A DNA stretch of 64,000 nucleotides, from assembly GCF_014905175.1 (NCBI RefSeq), contig NC_057792.1, positions 9,775,101 through 9,839,100 of the forward strand, written 5' to 3'. Below, piece after piece: positions 1 to 11,470 of the stretch. The stretch is from Aphidius gifuensis (Eukaryota; Arthropoda; Insecta; Hymenoptera; Braconidae). Within the stretch, counting starts at the first letter, position 1, and each line of letters begins with the position of its first letter. The notes beneath the pieces are model-generated. The model was not told the origin of the DNA and did not search any database. It worked only from the letters and a program-made list of their open reading frames with translations. The position numbers and the translations under genes are program-made.

Positions 1-589
1 GACATAAAATTGGGCCTTGTGTGGTCCAAAGGGTGACATAAAAAATACCATGTGTAAACAAAAAATATAGATTTTACGACCGGAAAGTCCAAGACGTTTT
101 CATAAATTTAGTTTATTTTAAAGAGTTATAAATTTACTTTTTTATTGTCGATTTTACGATCATTCTGTGTATCGAAAATACGTTAGTGCAGTTGTTTGAC
201 AGATGTGAGATTTTCTCTAATTCTTGACAAATAATGTTTTAAAAAATATGTTATAATAGTACCAAAGAGAAACTTGAGTTTATGGTTTTATTTGTTACGT
301 GATTTTTACTCAAAAGTCTATGCATGAGTTGACCATGTGTGGGAATATTCGAGTTTGTAAAAAGCTATTAAAAGTACATAAATTAAATCGTTGTTTAAAA
401 TATTTTAGAAAAAATATAAACCAAAATTGTTAGTCATATGTTATTTGAAATTGTATGATCTCGTGATCTAGCCATAAAAAACAGAGTAATGTTTAAAACT
501 TATCAACTTATTGTATTTTGTTTAAAAAATAAAAAGAATAAAAATCTGGTCAGTCTGGGACCGACAGACATGTGGTTCGACCCGGAACA
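1..589 (-). repeat. 3' LTR of the BEL/Pao element, cut by window start
   Basis: Matches 6435-7010 almost base for base. On the minus strand it begins TGTTCCGGGTCG directly after the polypurine tract, the expected TG start. Its other end lies before position 1. The short frame at 489-719 is LTR plus flanking sequence, not a gene. Confidence 0.92.
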
Positions 590-599
590 TTCTCCCCCC
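590..599 (-). other. Polypurine tract of the BEL/Pao element
   Basis: Read on the minus strand this is GGGGGGAGAA, immediately followed by the LTR start TGTTCC. Position and composition are those of the plus-strand primer of LTR elements. Confidence 0.8.
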
Positions 600-678
600 G
601 TTGAGAGGTCGGCCGATCAACTTAAATATCTAAAACAGAAAAAAGTGTTAGTAAATGTAAATTTAATTTATTCTAATG

Positions 679-3600
679 TCATTCTGGGTCACAAGGAACC
701 AGGGGTGCTATTTTCTTGACGTTGCGTTTGTAGGTAGACTTTGCTGTTTTGATGGTGACCGTACGGACAATACCATCCGTCCCAGGATGCGTCTCGATGA
801 TTCGACCCAATGCCCAATGCATAGGTGGAATGTTGGCTTCCTTTAATAAGACCACATCGCCTATTTCTATGTTGTTGTTGTCTTTGTTTCACTTACTGCG
901 GTTGATCATCTCGTTGAGATATTCATTGTGCCAACGTTGCCAAAATTCTTGTTTTATTTGTTTAATCAGTTGCCATCTAGACAACCTGTTCATGGGTATG
1001 TTGTTGTAGTCATGATCTCTTATAGTTGTGAGAGCAAGTCCAATTAAAAAATGTCCAGGTGAGAGCACCATAAAATCATTTGGATCAGTTGAAATAGGTG
1101 TCAGTGGACGTGAATTGAGTATTGCCTCGATCTCAATAATCAAGGTGTTGAATTCTTCTTGTGATAATAAAATATCTGGTTTAATAACCCTTTTAAAATG
1201 ATGCTTGAATGATTTGACTGCGGCTTCCCAAAGTCCGCCAAAATGTGGAGAAAGTGGTGGCGTAAAATGCCATTGAATTTTTTTTGTGTTAAAAAATTCT
1301 TGTAATTTATCTCGTGCATCGTTTGATTTTAATTGATCTTGCAGTTTAATCAATTCATTGTTGGCCCCTTGGAAATTTAAACCATTGTCTGAATAAATAT
1401 CAGTCGGGTAACCACGTCTTGCAACAAATCTTTTTAAAGCAGCAATAAAACAATCTGTAGTTAAATCACTGACCATTTCTAGATGTACAGCTTTGATGAC
1501 GAGACATACAAAGACTGCTACGTATATTTTAACTTTAATTCTATTTCTTTCTTTCTTTTCTTTAACTAAAAAAGGTCCACAAAAGTCAACCCCAACTATT
1601 GTAAATGGAATTGCTTCATTAACCCTTGCTTTTGGTAAATTACCCATCAGGTAATCAATTGTGCGAGGCTGTGCTCGTAGACATGTTGTACAAGTGCGTA
1701 TTATTTTACTTACTTGATTGCGACCATCAATTGGCCAATATTGTTGTCTTACAGCATATAATGTGGCTTGAGTACCAGTATGCAAGTGTATTTTATGTTC
1801 ATGTTTAATTATTAATGAAGTTACATGATGATTTTTAGGTAAAATGATTGGATACTTTTGATTGTATGGAATAGAGGCATTTTGTAATCGCCCTCCTACT
1901 CGCAATAATCCATTTTTATCAATAAATGGAGCGAGTTTAATTAATTTACTTTTTTGATTTAATTGTCTTTGATTTTCTAGAATTTTTAAGTCATCAAAAA
2001 ATATTTCTTTTTGTACTAGTTTAATTATTGTATTAGTAGCATATTCAATTTCATTGATTTTTAAATAACCAGTATTCTTGTTGTTTGTTTTCATTCGCAG
2101 AGAATATGCAATGACATTTTGTAATTTATTCCAAGATGAATAACGAGTTAAAATATTGTAATCATTTTTATTGTTTATATTTACTTGTGGTTGTGTTGAA
2201 CTTGTCGTTGTGTTGAGACATGTGTTGACCTTGAGCTCAGGTAGACTGCAACCCTCGGTCATCTCGAATTTCGGCCAGCCATCTGGATCTTCACACAGCC
2301 AAGACGGCCCATGTTGCCATGTTGTTGTTTTGATGAATTCTTCAGGTAGTTGACCTCTTGAAATCAGGTCAGCTGGATTGTCATGTGTACGTACATGGCA
2401 CCATTGTGTTGTTTTTGTTTTTTCTTGTATTTTGGCAATTCTGTTTGCCACGAATGTTTTCATAACACTTGGCTCTTTTCTTAGCCAGTGTAAAACAATT
2501 GTAGAATCTGACCACAAATATGTGTCATCTATTGTTATGTGTATTGCTTTAATTATTGTTGTATAAAGCGAAGCAAATAATAATGCTCCACATAATTCCA
2601 ATCTAGGGATTGATAGTGTCTTGAGAGGAGCTATGCGCCCTTTGGCACACAAAAGTTGTGTGTAAACTTTACCTTTTTTATCAATGGACCTGAGATAAAT
2701 ACAAGCCCCATATGCTTTTTCACTGGCATCACAAAAGCCATGTAATTGTATACTTGTTGTATCATTTAATATTGTATGTCTTTTAAAAGATAAATCATTT
2801 AAAAGTTGTAATTGGTTATAAAATGTTAACCATTCATCTTTAATTGGTGATGGGACAGGTTCATCCCAGTCAATGTTTATACTCCATAATTGTTGCATAA
2901 CTATTTTTGCTGTCATAACAACTGGACCAAGAAGTCCAAGAGGATCAAAGATTTTTCCAATTTCAGAAAAAATTTTGCGTTTTGTAATTTCGTCAAACGT
3001 AATTGTTTTAACTGTGTAAACAATTGTATCTGTAGTAGATCTCCAGTAAACACCGAGTGTTTTTATTGCACTGGAGTCATTAAATTGTAATTGTAAATTT
3101 TTGTTAGCCTCTGGAAGGCCTTCTAATAGTCTAGGCTCATTGGAAGCCCATTTGCGTATATTTAACATACCTTGTTGTAATAAAGGAATTAATTCATCCC
3201 TCAATTTAATTGCTTCTTCAAGTGTTTGTGTACCAGTTAAAAGATCATCGACATATAGATCTCTTTTGAGTATTTCTGATGCTATAGAAAAATTTTCTTG
3301 CTCATCATCAGCTATTTTATGTATAGCTAGGAATGGTGATGGAGCAAGACCAAATGTTACAGTATTTAATTCATATGTTTTGATAATACCAGACGTATTT
3401 CTCCATAAAATACGTTGATATTTTCTATCTTGTGGACGTACTAAAAATTGTCTGTACATTTTCTCAATGTCACCAGTCAGTACGTACTGGTGTAATCTAA
3501 ATCGAAGTAGTAATGAGAAAATGTCTGTCTGTATTGTTGGGCCAACATGTAGCAATTCATTGAGCGAATGACCCTTGGAACCCTTGGCTGAACCGTCGAA

Positions 3601-4596
3601 CACGACTCGTACTTTTGTTGTTTGGCTTTCTTCTTTTATCACTGCATGATGAGGTAAATAAAAACCATCTTCTTGTAATTGTTTATCTGGTACTTCAGAC
3701 ATGTGACCTAAGTCTAGGTACTCTTGTAGTACAGTGTTATATTGTATCTTTAACATAGGATTAGTTTGAAGCTTTTTCTCTAGAGAATTTAATCTTTTTA
3801 TTGCTATAGACCGAGTCTCTCCTAATTGATTGACTGGTAGTTTAAATGGTAGTGCGACAATGTATCGTCCTACCTCATTTCTTGTGACATGTTGAAGAAA
3901 ATGTTCTTCACATGCTAATTCATCTGCTGTGAGATGACAAACATCTTTTACTTCTTCAATTTCCCAAAATTTTGAGAAATCAAAGTGCATGTCTGATGCC
4001 AGGTGGCAAGACACTTGTTGCGATGAGACCTTTGTAGGTGCACTCCCCCCGATGACCCATCCAAATTTAGTTCTTTGTAAGAATAAATCAGGGCCACCAG
4101 ATTTAGACAAATCTATTTGTCCTTGTGTAAATAATGACATGGTAACACCTGCTCCCAATAAAATATCAACTGGAGCAGGTTGATGAAAATTAGGGTCTGC
4201 TAATTTCATTGTATTAGGAATTTTAATATTATCTTTATTAATTATTTGATCTGGTATATTTTCCGAAATTCTTGGAACTGTCAGAAAACTTAGTGTTCTT
4301 TCATATCTTGTGTGACAAGATTGAATTGTGGTACTTACAACATGTTTAGAAATTGTTGAAGCTGTGTTCAATGCACCAATTGAGATTGAACATTTCTTTT
4401 TATTTAATTTAAGTTTACTTGCCATACTTTCAGTCATAAAATTTGCAGTTGAGCACGTATCAAGAAGACATCGACATTGTATTTTTTCTCCGTCAGTATT
4501 GAATACATTGATGAGTGCTGAGACGACTAATACACTTGTTGTTGAGTTGACTACAAATGCTATAGGTCGTCCTGGATGTATACTACTATGCTGTAG
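679..4596 (-). pseudogene. pol: BEL/Pao pol: protease, reverse transcriptase, RNase H, integrase
   Basis: One reading frame of about 1,300 codons. An aspartic-protease region with a DTCS motif lies at about 4475, upstream of the first Met at 4437. Counting from that Met, the reverse transcriptase has its YVDD catalytic motif near residue 396, then an A17/RNase H region with FCDAS, then an integrase with an H/C zinc-binding region (CTTC), the first catalytic Asp in GVDFCGPF (about 950), the second in YSDNG (about 1015) and the Glu in GGLWEAA (about 1065). A single in-frame TGA at 889-891 separates the last 70 codons (down to 679), which are the conserved DUF5641-type integrase tail. The frame is otherwise intact for 1,182 codons. 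The TGA would shorten the integrase, so the copy is called a pseudogene, although the damage is slight. Confidence 0.9.
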
Positions 4597-4887
4597 TCAT
4601 ATTTCTTCATTTTCATCGGTTGCTGGAACAGCTGATGTGTTGGCCTGGTCGGACTCAGTGGTCGTTGGCCGATGCAAGAATGTATGGTGTCTTCTGTCGC
4701 AGGTACGACACCCCATTGAATTGCAGTCTTTGACCCCGTGTCCCTTTTTCAGGCAATTCAAGCATAATGAGGCCTTGACTGCAGCCTTATACCTTTCTTC
4801 TTGTGTAAAACCTTTGAATATCTCACAACTATATATAGAATGTGTCTCAGAACATATTGGACAGACACGTGTAGTAGTTGTTGTCAA
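4597..4887 (-). pseudogene. gag: BEL/Pao gag, zinc-knuckle (nucleocapsid) segment
   Basis: Encodes two CCHC knuckles: CPICSETHSIYSC (CX2CX3HX4C) and CLNCLKKGHGVKDC (CX2CX4HX4C), the nucleic-acid-binding part of Gag. It is in the same frame as pol and is separated from it only by a TGA at 4597-4599. It is in a different frame from the upstream gag segment, so a frameshift lies at about 5012-5020. BEL elements usually make one continuous Gag-Pol, so both breaks look like decay. Confidence 0.85.
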
Positions 4888-5011
4888 TGATATTCCACCC
4901 TTTTCTTGGGTTTTTCACTCTTTTGTATCATTTGATTTTTCTTCTTGTGTAGAAAAACTGAGCAAATAGAACGTTGTTCTAAATAATTTAATAACTCAGT
5001 GTACTTTGGTA

Positions 5012-5866
5012 CTATTTTATAGTCATTTCCCAATGACAAATTGTATTATTATTTAATTTAGACAGAATGAGATCTGTCAAAGGAAGATCCCAAGCATGAA
5101 TCATAAACTTTAGATTTTTTAGAGCTCCTAAGTGTTGTCTAAAAGTGTCAACTAACTCACCGATTGCTGCTGGAGTATCCTTTTTAAGATGAGGATAATC
5201 TTTTAATATTGAACAATGTCGGCGAGCCAATCGACGAGTATGCTCGTATTTATCTACTAAAATAGATAATGCATGGTCATAATTGGCATCATTTATTTCT
5301 AGATGACCAATAAGTGACCAAGCCTTGTCAGTAAGGACACTTGTTAAATGATAAAGTTTGAGTGCCTTTGGCAGAGATTGATTGACGTCAATTGTATTTT
5401 TAAAAACACTAAAAAATGCTGCCCATTTCTCTGGTGTACCATCAAATTTTGGTATTTGTATTGACGGTATTGGTATATTTGTCGGATAAAAATTATTATT
5501 TGCACGATAACTACCACTTTCACTATTTGTATCACTTGCATTATTCATATTGCCTTGAAGTTTGCGGATTATTTTCCGTGTTTGAGCAACAACAGTAGAA
5601 TAATTTGTCTCGATTGGCTCCCTTTCGGGGGCTTCTTTCTCTTCATCAAGTTCTTCTAGTTGATCTTGTATATCTCCAAATAAACTATAGCGTGCTGTGA
5701 CGATTTCAAGTGTTACTTGTAGTTCATCTACATCACTTGTAGTTAAATTTTCTTGTATAATCTTTATCTTTTTCATAAGCTCAGTAATCATCTTTTTTAT
5801 TCCACCTCTTTGTCGGTGAAGCTTTTTGAGTAATTCTGCTTGAGAATCAGAGTTAGGCTGTGCCAT
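5012..5866 (-). pseudogene. gag: BEL/Pao gag, N-terminal and capsid-like segment (DUF1759)
   Basis: 284 codons starting with Met at 5866, about 80 bases downstream of the primer binding site. A basic, helical N-terminus is followed by the DUF1759-type signature of BEL Gag (IPKFDGTPEKWAAFFSVF, then the KLYHL region and a DANYDHAL-type segment). It ends early at 5012. The homologous sequence continues in another frame toward the zinc knuckles, which indicates one frameshift. Confidence 0.87.
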
Positions 5867-5947
5867 TTTAGTAGAATTGTTTGAGTAACTGTGACTCTTA
5901 TTTTATTGTACCTTCACTAAAGTCACTGGTAAATATTCACTTGGTGA

Positions 5948-5965
5948 ATCCGGCTCGAAGGACCA
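5948..5965 (-). other. Primer binding site of the BEL/Pao element
   Basis: Read on the minus strand it is TGGTCCTTCGAGCCGGAT, beginning with the TGG that pairs with a tRNA CCA end and lying five bases inside the 5' LTR. The stretch resembles the insect BEL-type tRNA primer site. The exact tRNA was not established. Confidence 0.75.
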
Positions 5966-5970
5966 AAAAA

Positions 5971-7010
5971 TGTATCGCGCCACGTATCCAAATATACCAC
6001 GATAATTTCACAAGGGTTGTAAGGCCTTATGTTTGATACAGGGCTATCAAAGGATGTGGAGGATAGGTTGTAACTTGAAATAATAGGAATAACACTTTAA
6101 ATAAATCCAAACACTGTGGCTTAAATTCTATTAATATTCACTTTATTATTTCACTAAAATTATAATTAATTGTATTATATATTGTATTGAGTTGACTCTA
6201 AAAGTGTTGTCATGGACAGACACTACTATTTTATATTGTAAGTATAAAGAAATCCCGTTGTACGCGAATCAATATTAATTAGAGATGTTACGTAAAGAGC
6301 AACTGATTTCTCAGTTTGTTGAAAATTGTTAAGTCCAAAAAATGGGTGTGTACTGAGTTAAAAAATTAGTTTTAATTGGTCAAAAATTAGTTCAAGAGAG
6401 GGTAAAAAACTAGGTGTAGGTGGTGGGATTTTTAGACATAAAATTGGGCCTTGTGTGGTCCAAAGGGTGACACAAAAAATACCATGTGTAAACAAAAAAT
6501 ATAGATTTTACGACCGGAAAGTCCAAGACGTTTTCATGAATTTAGTTTATTTAAAAAAGTTATAAATTTACTTTTTACGATCATTCTGTGTATCGAAAAT
6601 ACGTTAGTGCAGTTGTTTGACAGACGTGAGATTTTTTCTAATTCTTGACAAATAATGTTTTAAAAAATATGTTATAATAGTACCAAAGAGAAACTTGAGT
6701 TTATGGTTTTATTTGTTACGTGATTTTTACTCAAAAGTCTATGCATGAGTTGACCATGTGTGGGAATATTCGAGTTCGTAAAAAGCTATTAAAAGTACAT
6801 AAATTAAATCGTTGTTTAAAATATTTTAGAAAAAATATAAACCACAATTGTTAGTCATATGTTATTTGAAATTGTATGATCTCGTGATCTAGCCATAAAA
6901 AACAGAGTAATGTTTAAAACTTATCAACTTATTGTATTTTTTTTAAAAAATAAAAAGAATAAAAATCTGGTCAGTCTGGGACCGACAGACATGTGGTTCG
7001 ACCCGGAACA
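5971..7010 (-). repeat. 5' LTR of the BEL/Pao element, 1,040 bp
   Basis: The boundaries are set by TG..CA ends (TGTATCGCGCC at 5971 and CCCGGAACA at 7010), by the primer site next to the left end, and by the match of the right part to 1-589. The direct repeat unit with the left LTR reaches exactly to 589/7010. Confidence 0.85.
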
Positions 7011-7642
7011 TTTACCTATATATATATTTATTAACAAACAATAATGTAAAAAAAAAATTTTCAGAAAATAATGATAATATTTATTTATATTATTTATTTA
7101 ATTTGTGTCAATAGAAAATTGAATCTTCTTATCTTTGACTCAACCGTTTAGCGAAGAAATTTGAAAATTTTAATAACTTCCAGTGTAAAAAATGTTTATT
7201 TATATATGTAGAATATATTTCTAAAATTTTAAAAATTTAAATTAATAATTAAAAAAGTTATTGAGTTAATAACAATGGAGCGCGGTCGCATTAATTATTA
7301 CGCGCGCAACAAAACAGCTACTTGCCATCACCCATATTAGAACCTTCGATATGCGTGTCAAACGTGACCGCGCTCTATTGTTGTTAACTCAATAACTTTT
7401 TTAATTATTAATTTAAATTTTTAAAATTTTAGAAATATATTCTACATATATAAATAAACATTTTTTACACTGGAAGTTATTAAAACTTTCAAATTTCTTC
7501 GCTAAACGGTTGAGTCAAAGATAAGAAGATTCAATTTTCTATTGACACAAATTAAATAAATAATATAAATAAATATTATCATTATTTTCTAAAAATTTTT
7601 TTTTTTCATTATTCTTTGTTAATAAATATATATATAGGTAAA
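7011..7642. repeat. Long perfect-type foldback, 275-bp arms, abutting the LTR
   Basis: Left arm 7011-7287 (TTTACCTATATA...) is the reverse complement of right arm 7366-7642 (...TATATAGGTAAA) with very few mismatches. A GC-richer spacer of 78 bp lies between. No coding capacity. It resembles a foldback/MITE. Its left end coincides with the BEL LTR end, so it may have been longer before the insertion. Confidence 0.85.
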
Positions 7643-8130
7643 ATTTCAAGAGTTTTTATTGATAAACAAAAGAGATATACTCGTATTATTATTGAAAAAT
7701 GAAAAAAATCAGAGACGGAATAATTTTCTTAATTAATTTTTTTCAATTAAAATAATTAAAAAAAAAAAAAAAACCATAAAAGCAATATATTTTTTTTTTA
7801 ACTTTTTCTACATGCCTATATTTTTTAATTTTTTTTTTGACGACTTTGAAAATTAAGAATTGTCCAAGCCATTGGACAATACTTCTACCGTTTTTCGAGC
7901 GTGCAGGTCGTTATTGCATCCGGACCCTCAACTAATACTTCAGAGAAAAATCCAGTATAATTTTAAAATTATTATTTGTATCAAAATTAAAAAGTAATAG
8001 CGGATTAATCATAATAATAGAACGAGCTTTTGGAAATTTACAAGTTTGAAATCCTGACTGATCAAATAATGTTCCCAAAATCGCTCTCAAACTAAATACG
8101 TTTTTTGGGGACTGTCCTCAAAATCTATGC
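7643..8130. other. AT-rich non-coding stretch
   Basis: Poly-A/T runs and low-complexity sequence. No frame, splice-bordered exon or repeat family recognised. Confidence 0.6.
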
Positions 8131-8132
8131 CT

Positions 8133-9010
8133 TTATCAATAGTTCATTTTAAGGACATTTCTGCATTTCGAGGACCATCCCTGAAAATTATTGAAAAAAA
8201 TTGAGGGTCTTGAAATAATTCCAGAATAAAATATTTTTTTTGAGGACGGTCCTTAACGTACAACGCTAGCAAAATTTTTGGGGCGTGGCCTAAATCCAGC
8301 TCCTATGCTTTAACACAGGAAATATTCATGCTTGACAACCCCAAATAAATAAAAAAAAATATTTTCAGTTAGTTTTTTATGTATGAAATCAATCATTATT
8401 TATATATATTTTGATCAATATAATTATTTTATAGCATAAAGAATCATTTTTCCATAAAAAAAAATTTTATAATCGTATTTAAAAAAAAAACACTGAATTG
8501 TGTTTATTATGTTGTCAGATTGATGGTGATAAACAGTGAAAAACCTGATGAAATTCCATTTTTTTGTGGATAGTTTTTATAATTACAAAAAATCTAATAT
8601 TATTTGCCCCAATAATATTGGTATCAAAAAAAACTTGATATTTTTTTTTATAATTCAGTAGTTTTTGGGAAATCTGTCATTTCATTTGACCACATTTGTT
8701 TATGTTTCAAATTATTTAGTCACACTTGCTCCCATAAGAGCCATGTATAACCTCTCTAAAACAGGCCTACTTTAATAATTAATATAAAAAAAACAAATAT
8801 TATTACCTATAATTCTAAGGGCATATTAAGATTCGTTATTATTTTATTTATCTAATCTCAAAATTTCAGAACATTCTCATTCCATCAAGTTTACTAGCGT
8901 TGTACGTTAAACTAACGTCGTCACCTAAAAAATAACGGGGACCGTCCTCAAAATGCAGAATGTCCTCGAAGTCCTGGATAAATGACTGATATGGACCTCC
9001 AAAAGACGTC
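8133..9010. repeat. Imperfect inverted-repeat element (GAGGACGGTCC arms)
   Basis: The left arm, about 8133-8275, carries GGACATTTCTGCATTTCGAG, GAGGACGGTCC and TTAACGTACAACGCTAG. The right arm, about 8890-9000, carries their reverse complements in matching order (CTAGCGTTGTACGTTAA, GGACCGTCCTC, GCAGAATGTCCTCGAA). The interior is AT-rich and non-coding. Probably a non-autonomous DNA transposon; ends not precisely placed. Confidence 0.55.
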
Positions 9011-9159
9011 TACACATACATAATGATATACATATAATGTATATATATATAGTAAATGATATAATTTTATAAACTGATGGATACTTTGATGTTTGTATAC
9101 CATTAATGTTTCTTGGTGCTGAAGATTATAGAAAGATTATTGTCAATAAATACAGTTGA

Positions 9160-9510
9160 AATTGAATAAATACTTGATATTAAATTTAGAATTTTCAGTC
9201 ATTGTTTTGTTTATTATCAATAAATATATTCATAATAAATAAATATCATCCAATCAAAATTTATATATATATTATATATATATATAGAGGTAATAGTAAT
9301 CACTAAATTATCAACATTCAAAATAGCCGACATTCGAATATATAGATATACCAACTCCCTACATTACCGATATACAAAATGGTCGACCTCAAAATGGCTG
9401 ACATACAAACATAAAGGAGGAATTCAATCAGAGCCTGGTGGGGGTTTAATTAGGCTGAAGTGGGGGTTTGATATTTAACTGTCCCAGGATCTGCCTTGCT
9501 TTTACTACTT
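9160..9510 (+). repeat. Dispersed repeat, copy A (partner of 16980-17290)
   Basis: Shares long stretches with 16980-17290, including AAAATGGTCGACCTCAAAAT, GGCTGACATA, AGCCTGGTGGGGGTTTAATT, GTGGGGGTTTGATAT and CTGTCCCAG. The first 90 bases (GAATAAATACTTGATATTAA onward) also match the sequence after the coding exon at 16050-16135. Same orientation in all three. Confidence 0.75.
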
Positions 9511-9529
9511 GGGACAAAAAACGCATAAT

Positions 9530-11180
9530 TCTTAATGAGTTTAAATGATGGTTATGGAGAAGAAGCTGATACAAGAACTTGTGATAATTTGAAATACCAA
9601 GATGAATTTGAAGTTATTAAATTATTTAATGATTAGTTTGATATTTTTAATGGTAAACTGGAATATAACCATCGAAATTCTCTAAGTAGTGGGTTTGATA
9701 GTCACGTTAATGATCAAGTAAATGCTATTTATAATATAGAAGAATTTATTACTGAAATGACGGGTTGAGCTCCCGATAAAAGAGGAATGGCTTTAAGTAT
9801 GAAACAATTTCAAAAAGTTATTGCTTTGATTGTGATCAATTATTGAATTTTTTTGATCATTAAAAAAAAACACAATATCAATGAACCTAAAATATAATAT
9901 ATTCCAACTTACCGAATCAACCAGGATATTTTTGAGAACACTGTTTCGTATTTACGAAGAATAGGTGGTAATAATGACCATCCCAATGCATTGGAGATAA
10001 AGCATCGATTTTGTTGGTATATTCTAGGAAAACATTCTCTTCATTTTTTCTCCATCGGGGAAAATAATGATAAGAAATTGATGGAATCAGAGTTTTTTCT
10101 TATTGATTTAAATGACTTGACCACGGAGATGACGAGCTAACTGGCTCAGATGATAAACAGTATACTGATGAAGTATTATATATCAAAATGAAGTGTTTCC
10201 TGGTAAAAATATTTCTCCGCGATTTCTCCTGAATTTCTCCACGATTACTCCAAATTTCTCCGCATTTACTCCGAGTTTTTCCGTGATTACTCCGAATTTC
10301 TCCCAAATTGACCCATGCGGAGAAATGAGTGGAGAAAGATATCAAAGTTTTTTTCCGAATTTTCTCCGAATCGACTGAGGTGGAAGAACGTTCGGAAATA
10401 TTTCTCGGCAATAAAAATTCTCGGAGAAACGTGTGAAAAAAAAAAATTATACCACACAGAAATTCTTTCGAAATTGACGACGAAAGGAAATTTTTCCACT
10501 TATTTTCCCACATTCATCAATCTGATGAAACGATCACGGAAGTTTTGTAGACCAAGTACCTCAGGTATATCAACTTTTTTGAAAAAAAGTGTCTTCGAAT
10601 TTTTATTTTTTCAAAAAAAATAAACATCATTATGCTTTGCGTAATGTAACAATTAATAATTAGTCATTTTTTTTTGGAAAAATTGAAAATTGAAAAAGTT
10701 AGAAAAAAATTGAACAAATGGTCGAGAAAATTGGAGAAAGGGTGGAGAGATTTGTCCGCCATTTCTTTAACCGTGTGAAAAAATAATTTTACTGCTGAGA
10801 AATTTTTACGTGGTTTCTCCGAATCAACTTAGGTAAGGGAACGTTCAGAAATATTTCTCCGTGAAAAAAAACACAAGCGGAGAAACATGTGAAAAAATTA
10901 ATTTTACCGCGGTAAAATTCTTCCGAAATCGACGACGAAAAAAAAATTTTTCTACTCATTTGTCCGCATGGGTCAATTCGGGAGAAATTCGGAGTAACCG
11001 CGGAGAAATTCGGAGTAATCACGGAGAAATTCGGACAAATATTTTCACCAGGGTTAACACTGAATTTTTTTGATGATGGACTAATCGTTGATGTTGGAAA
11101 TGAATTAGAAAATACTGATTTGTCTGGTCAATCTTTATGAACAATGCCTAATGAAGCCGAATTATTATCAATTGGTCATG
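9530..11180 (+). pseudogene. P-element-type (THAP9-like) transposase, 3' part, decayed and interrupted
   Basis: Broken plus-strand reading frames resemble the C-terminal half of P-element/THAP9 transposases. A piece at about 9536-9830 is rich in D/E and N. It is followed at about 9905-10060 by the conserved-looking stretch INQDIFENTVSYLRRIGG then NALEIKHRFCWYILGKHS, close to the family's NQD..E.FFS.IR.KGG and N.L..K.R..WYILGK pattern. Several stops (for example at about 9640, 9768 and 9843) make it non-functional. Frame traces resume at about 11053-11180 after the foldback at 10199-11052, which split the gene. The N-terminal THAP and catalytic parts are not seen. Confidence 0.55.
10199..11052. 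mobile_element. Foldback element with TTTCTCCG subrepeats, inserted in the P-element relic
   Basis: Terminal inverted repeats: CCTGGTAAAAATATTTCTCC at 10199 and the near complement ending TATTTTCACCAGG at 11052. The arms (about 10199-10520 and 10770-11052) contain short tandem units of the type GATTACTCCGAATTTCTCC, present as reverse complements on the other side. Open frames here on both strands are by-products of the repeat. No clear target duplication. Confidence 0.75.
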
Positions 11181-11199
11181 TCCCGGGATAAAAAAATCA

Positions 11200-11470
11200 T
11201 GTATTGAAAAAGTATAGAATGTATATAACAGTATTAGAAATGTATGAAAACAGTATTAAAATATATAAAGAGTATTGGAACAGTATGAATTTTCAATACT
11301 CTCTCAATACTTGGTTTTTTTTTGTGTTTGAAGGACCAGTCTTGAGTATTGAAAGAGTATTCAAAGTCAATACTCAGTATAACTATAATGATTCAAAGTA
11401 TTAAAAACGTATATATAATCGATACTCACGATAACCGATTATACTGAGTATTGAAAATATATGGAAACTC
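11200..11470. repeat. Cluster of AGTATT/AATACT short inverted repeats
   Basis: AGTATTGAAAGAGTATT, CAATACTCAGTAT and similar motifs recur on both strands and could pair locally. The frame at 11204-11404 is made of these repeats and is not called a gene. Confidence 0.5.

Larger units (their letters stand above)
1..7010 (-). mobile_element. BEL/Pao LTR retrotransposon, slightly degraded
   Basis: Complete element layout on the minus strand: 5' LTR (5971-7010), primer binding site (5948-5965), gag (5866-4597), pol with protease, reverse transcriptase, RNase H and integrase (4596-679), polypurine tract (590-599) and 3' LTR (589 down past the window start). The two LTRs are nearly identical where both can be read (1-589 against 6435-7010), with a few substitutions and about 13 bases missing from the right copy, so the insertion is fairly young. 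Gag and pol are interrupted by one frameshift and two in-frame TGA codons, so this copy is probably not autonomous. No env-like frame is seen. The target-site duplication cannot be read because the left end is outside the window. Confidence 0.93.

Noticed and set aside
4328..4969. 213-codon plus-strand frame opposite gag-pol
   Set aside because: It is the antisense shadow of the BEL protease and zinc-knuckle region; Cys/Ser/Val-rich with no domain.
10100..11073. Open frames on both strands of 60-137 codons
   Set aside because: By-products of the inverted TTTCTCCG subrepeats of the foldback.
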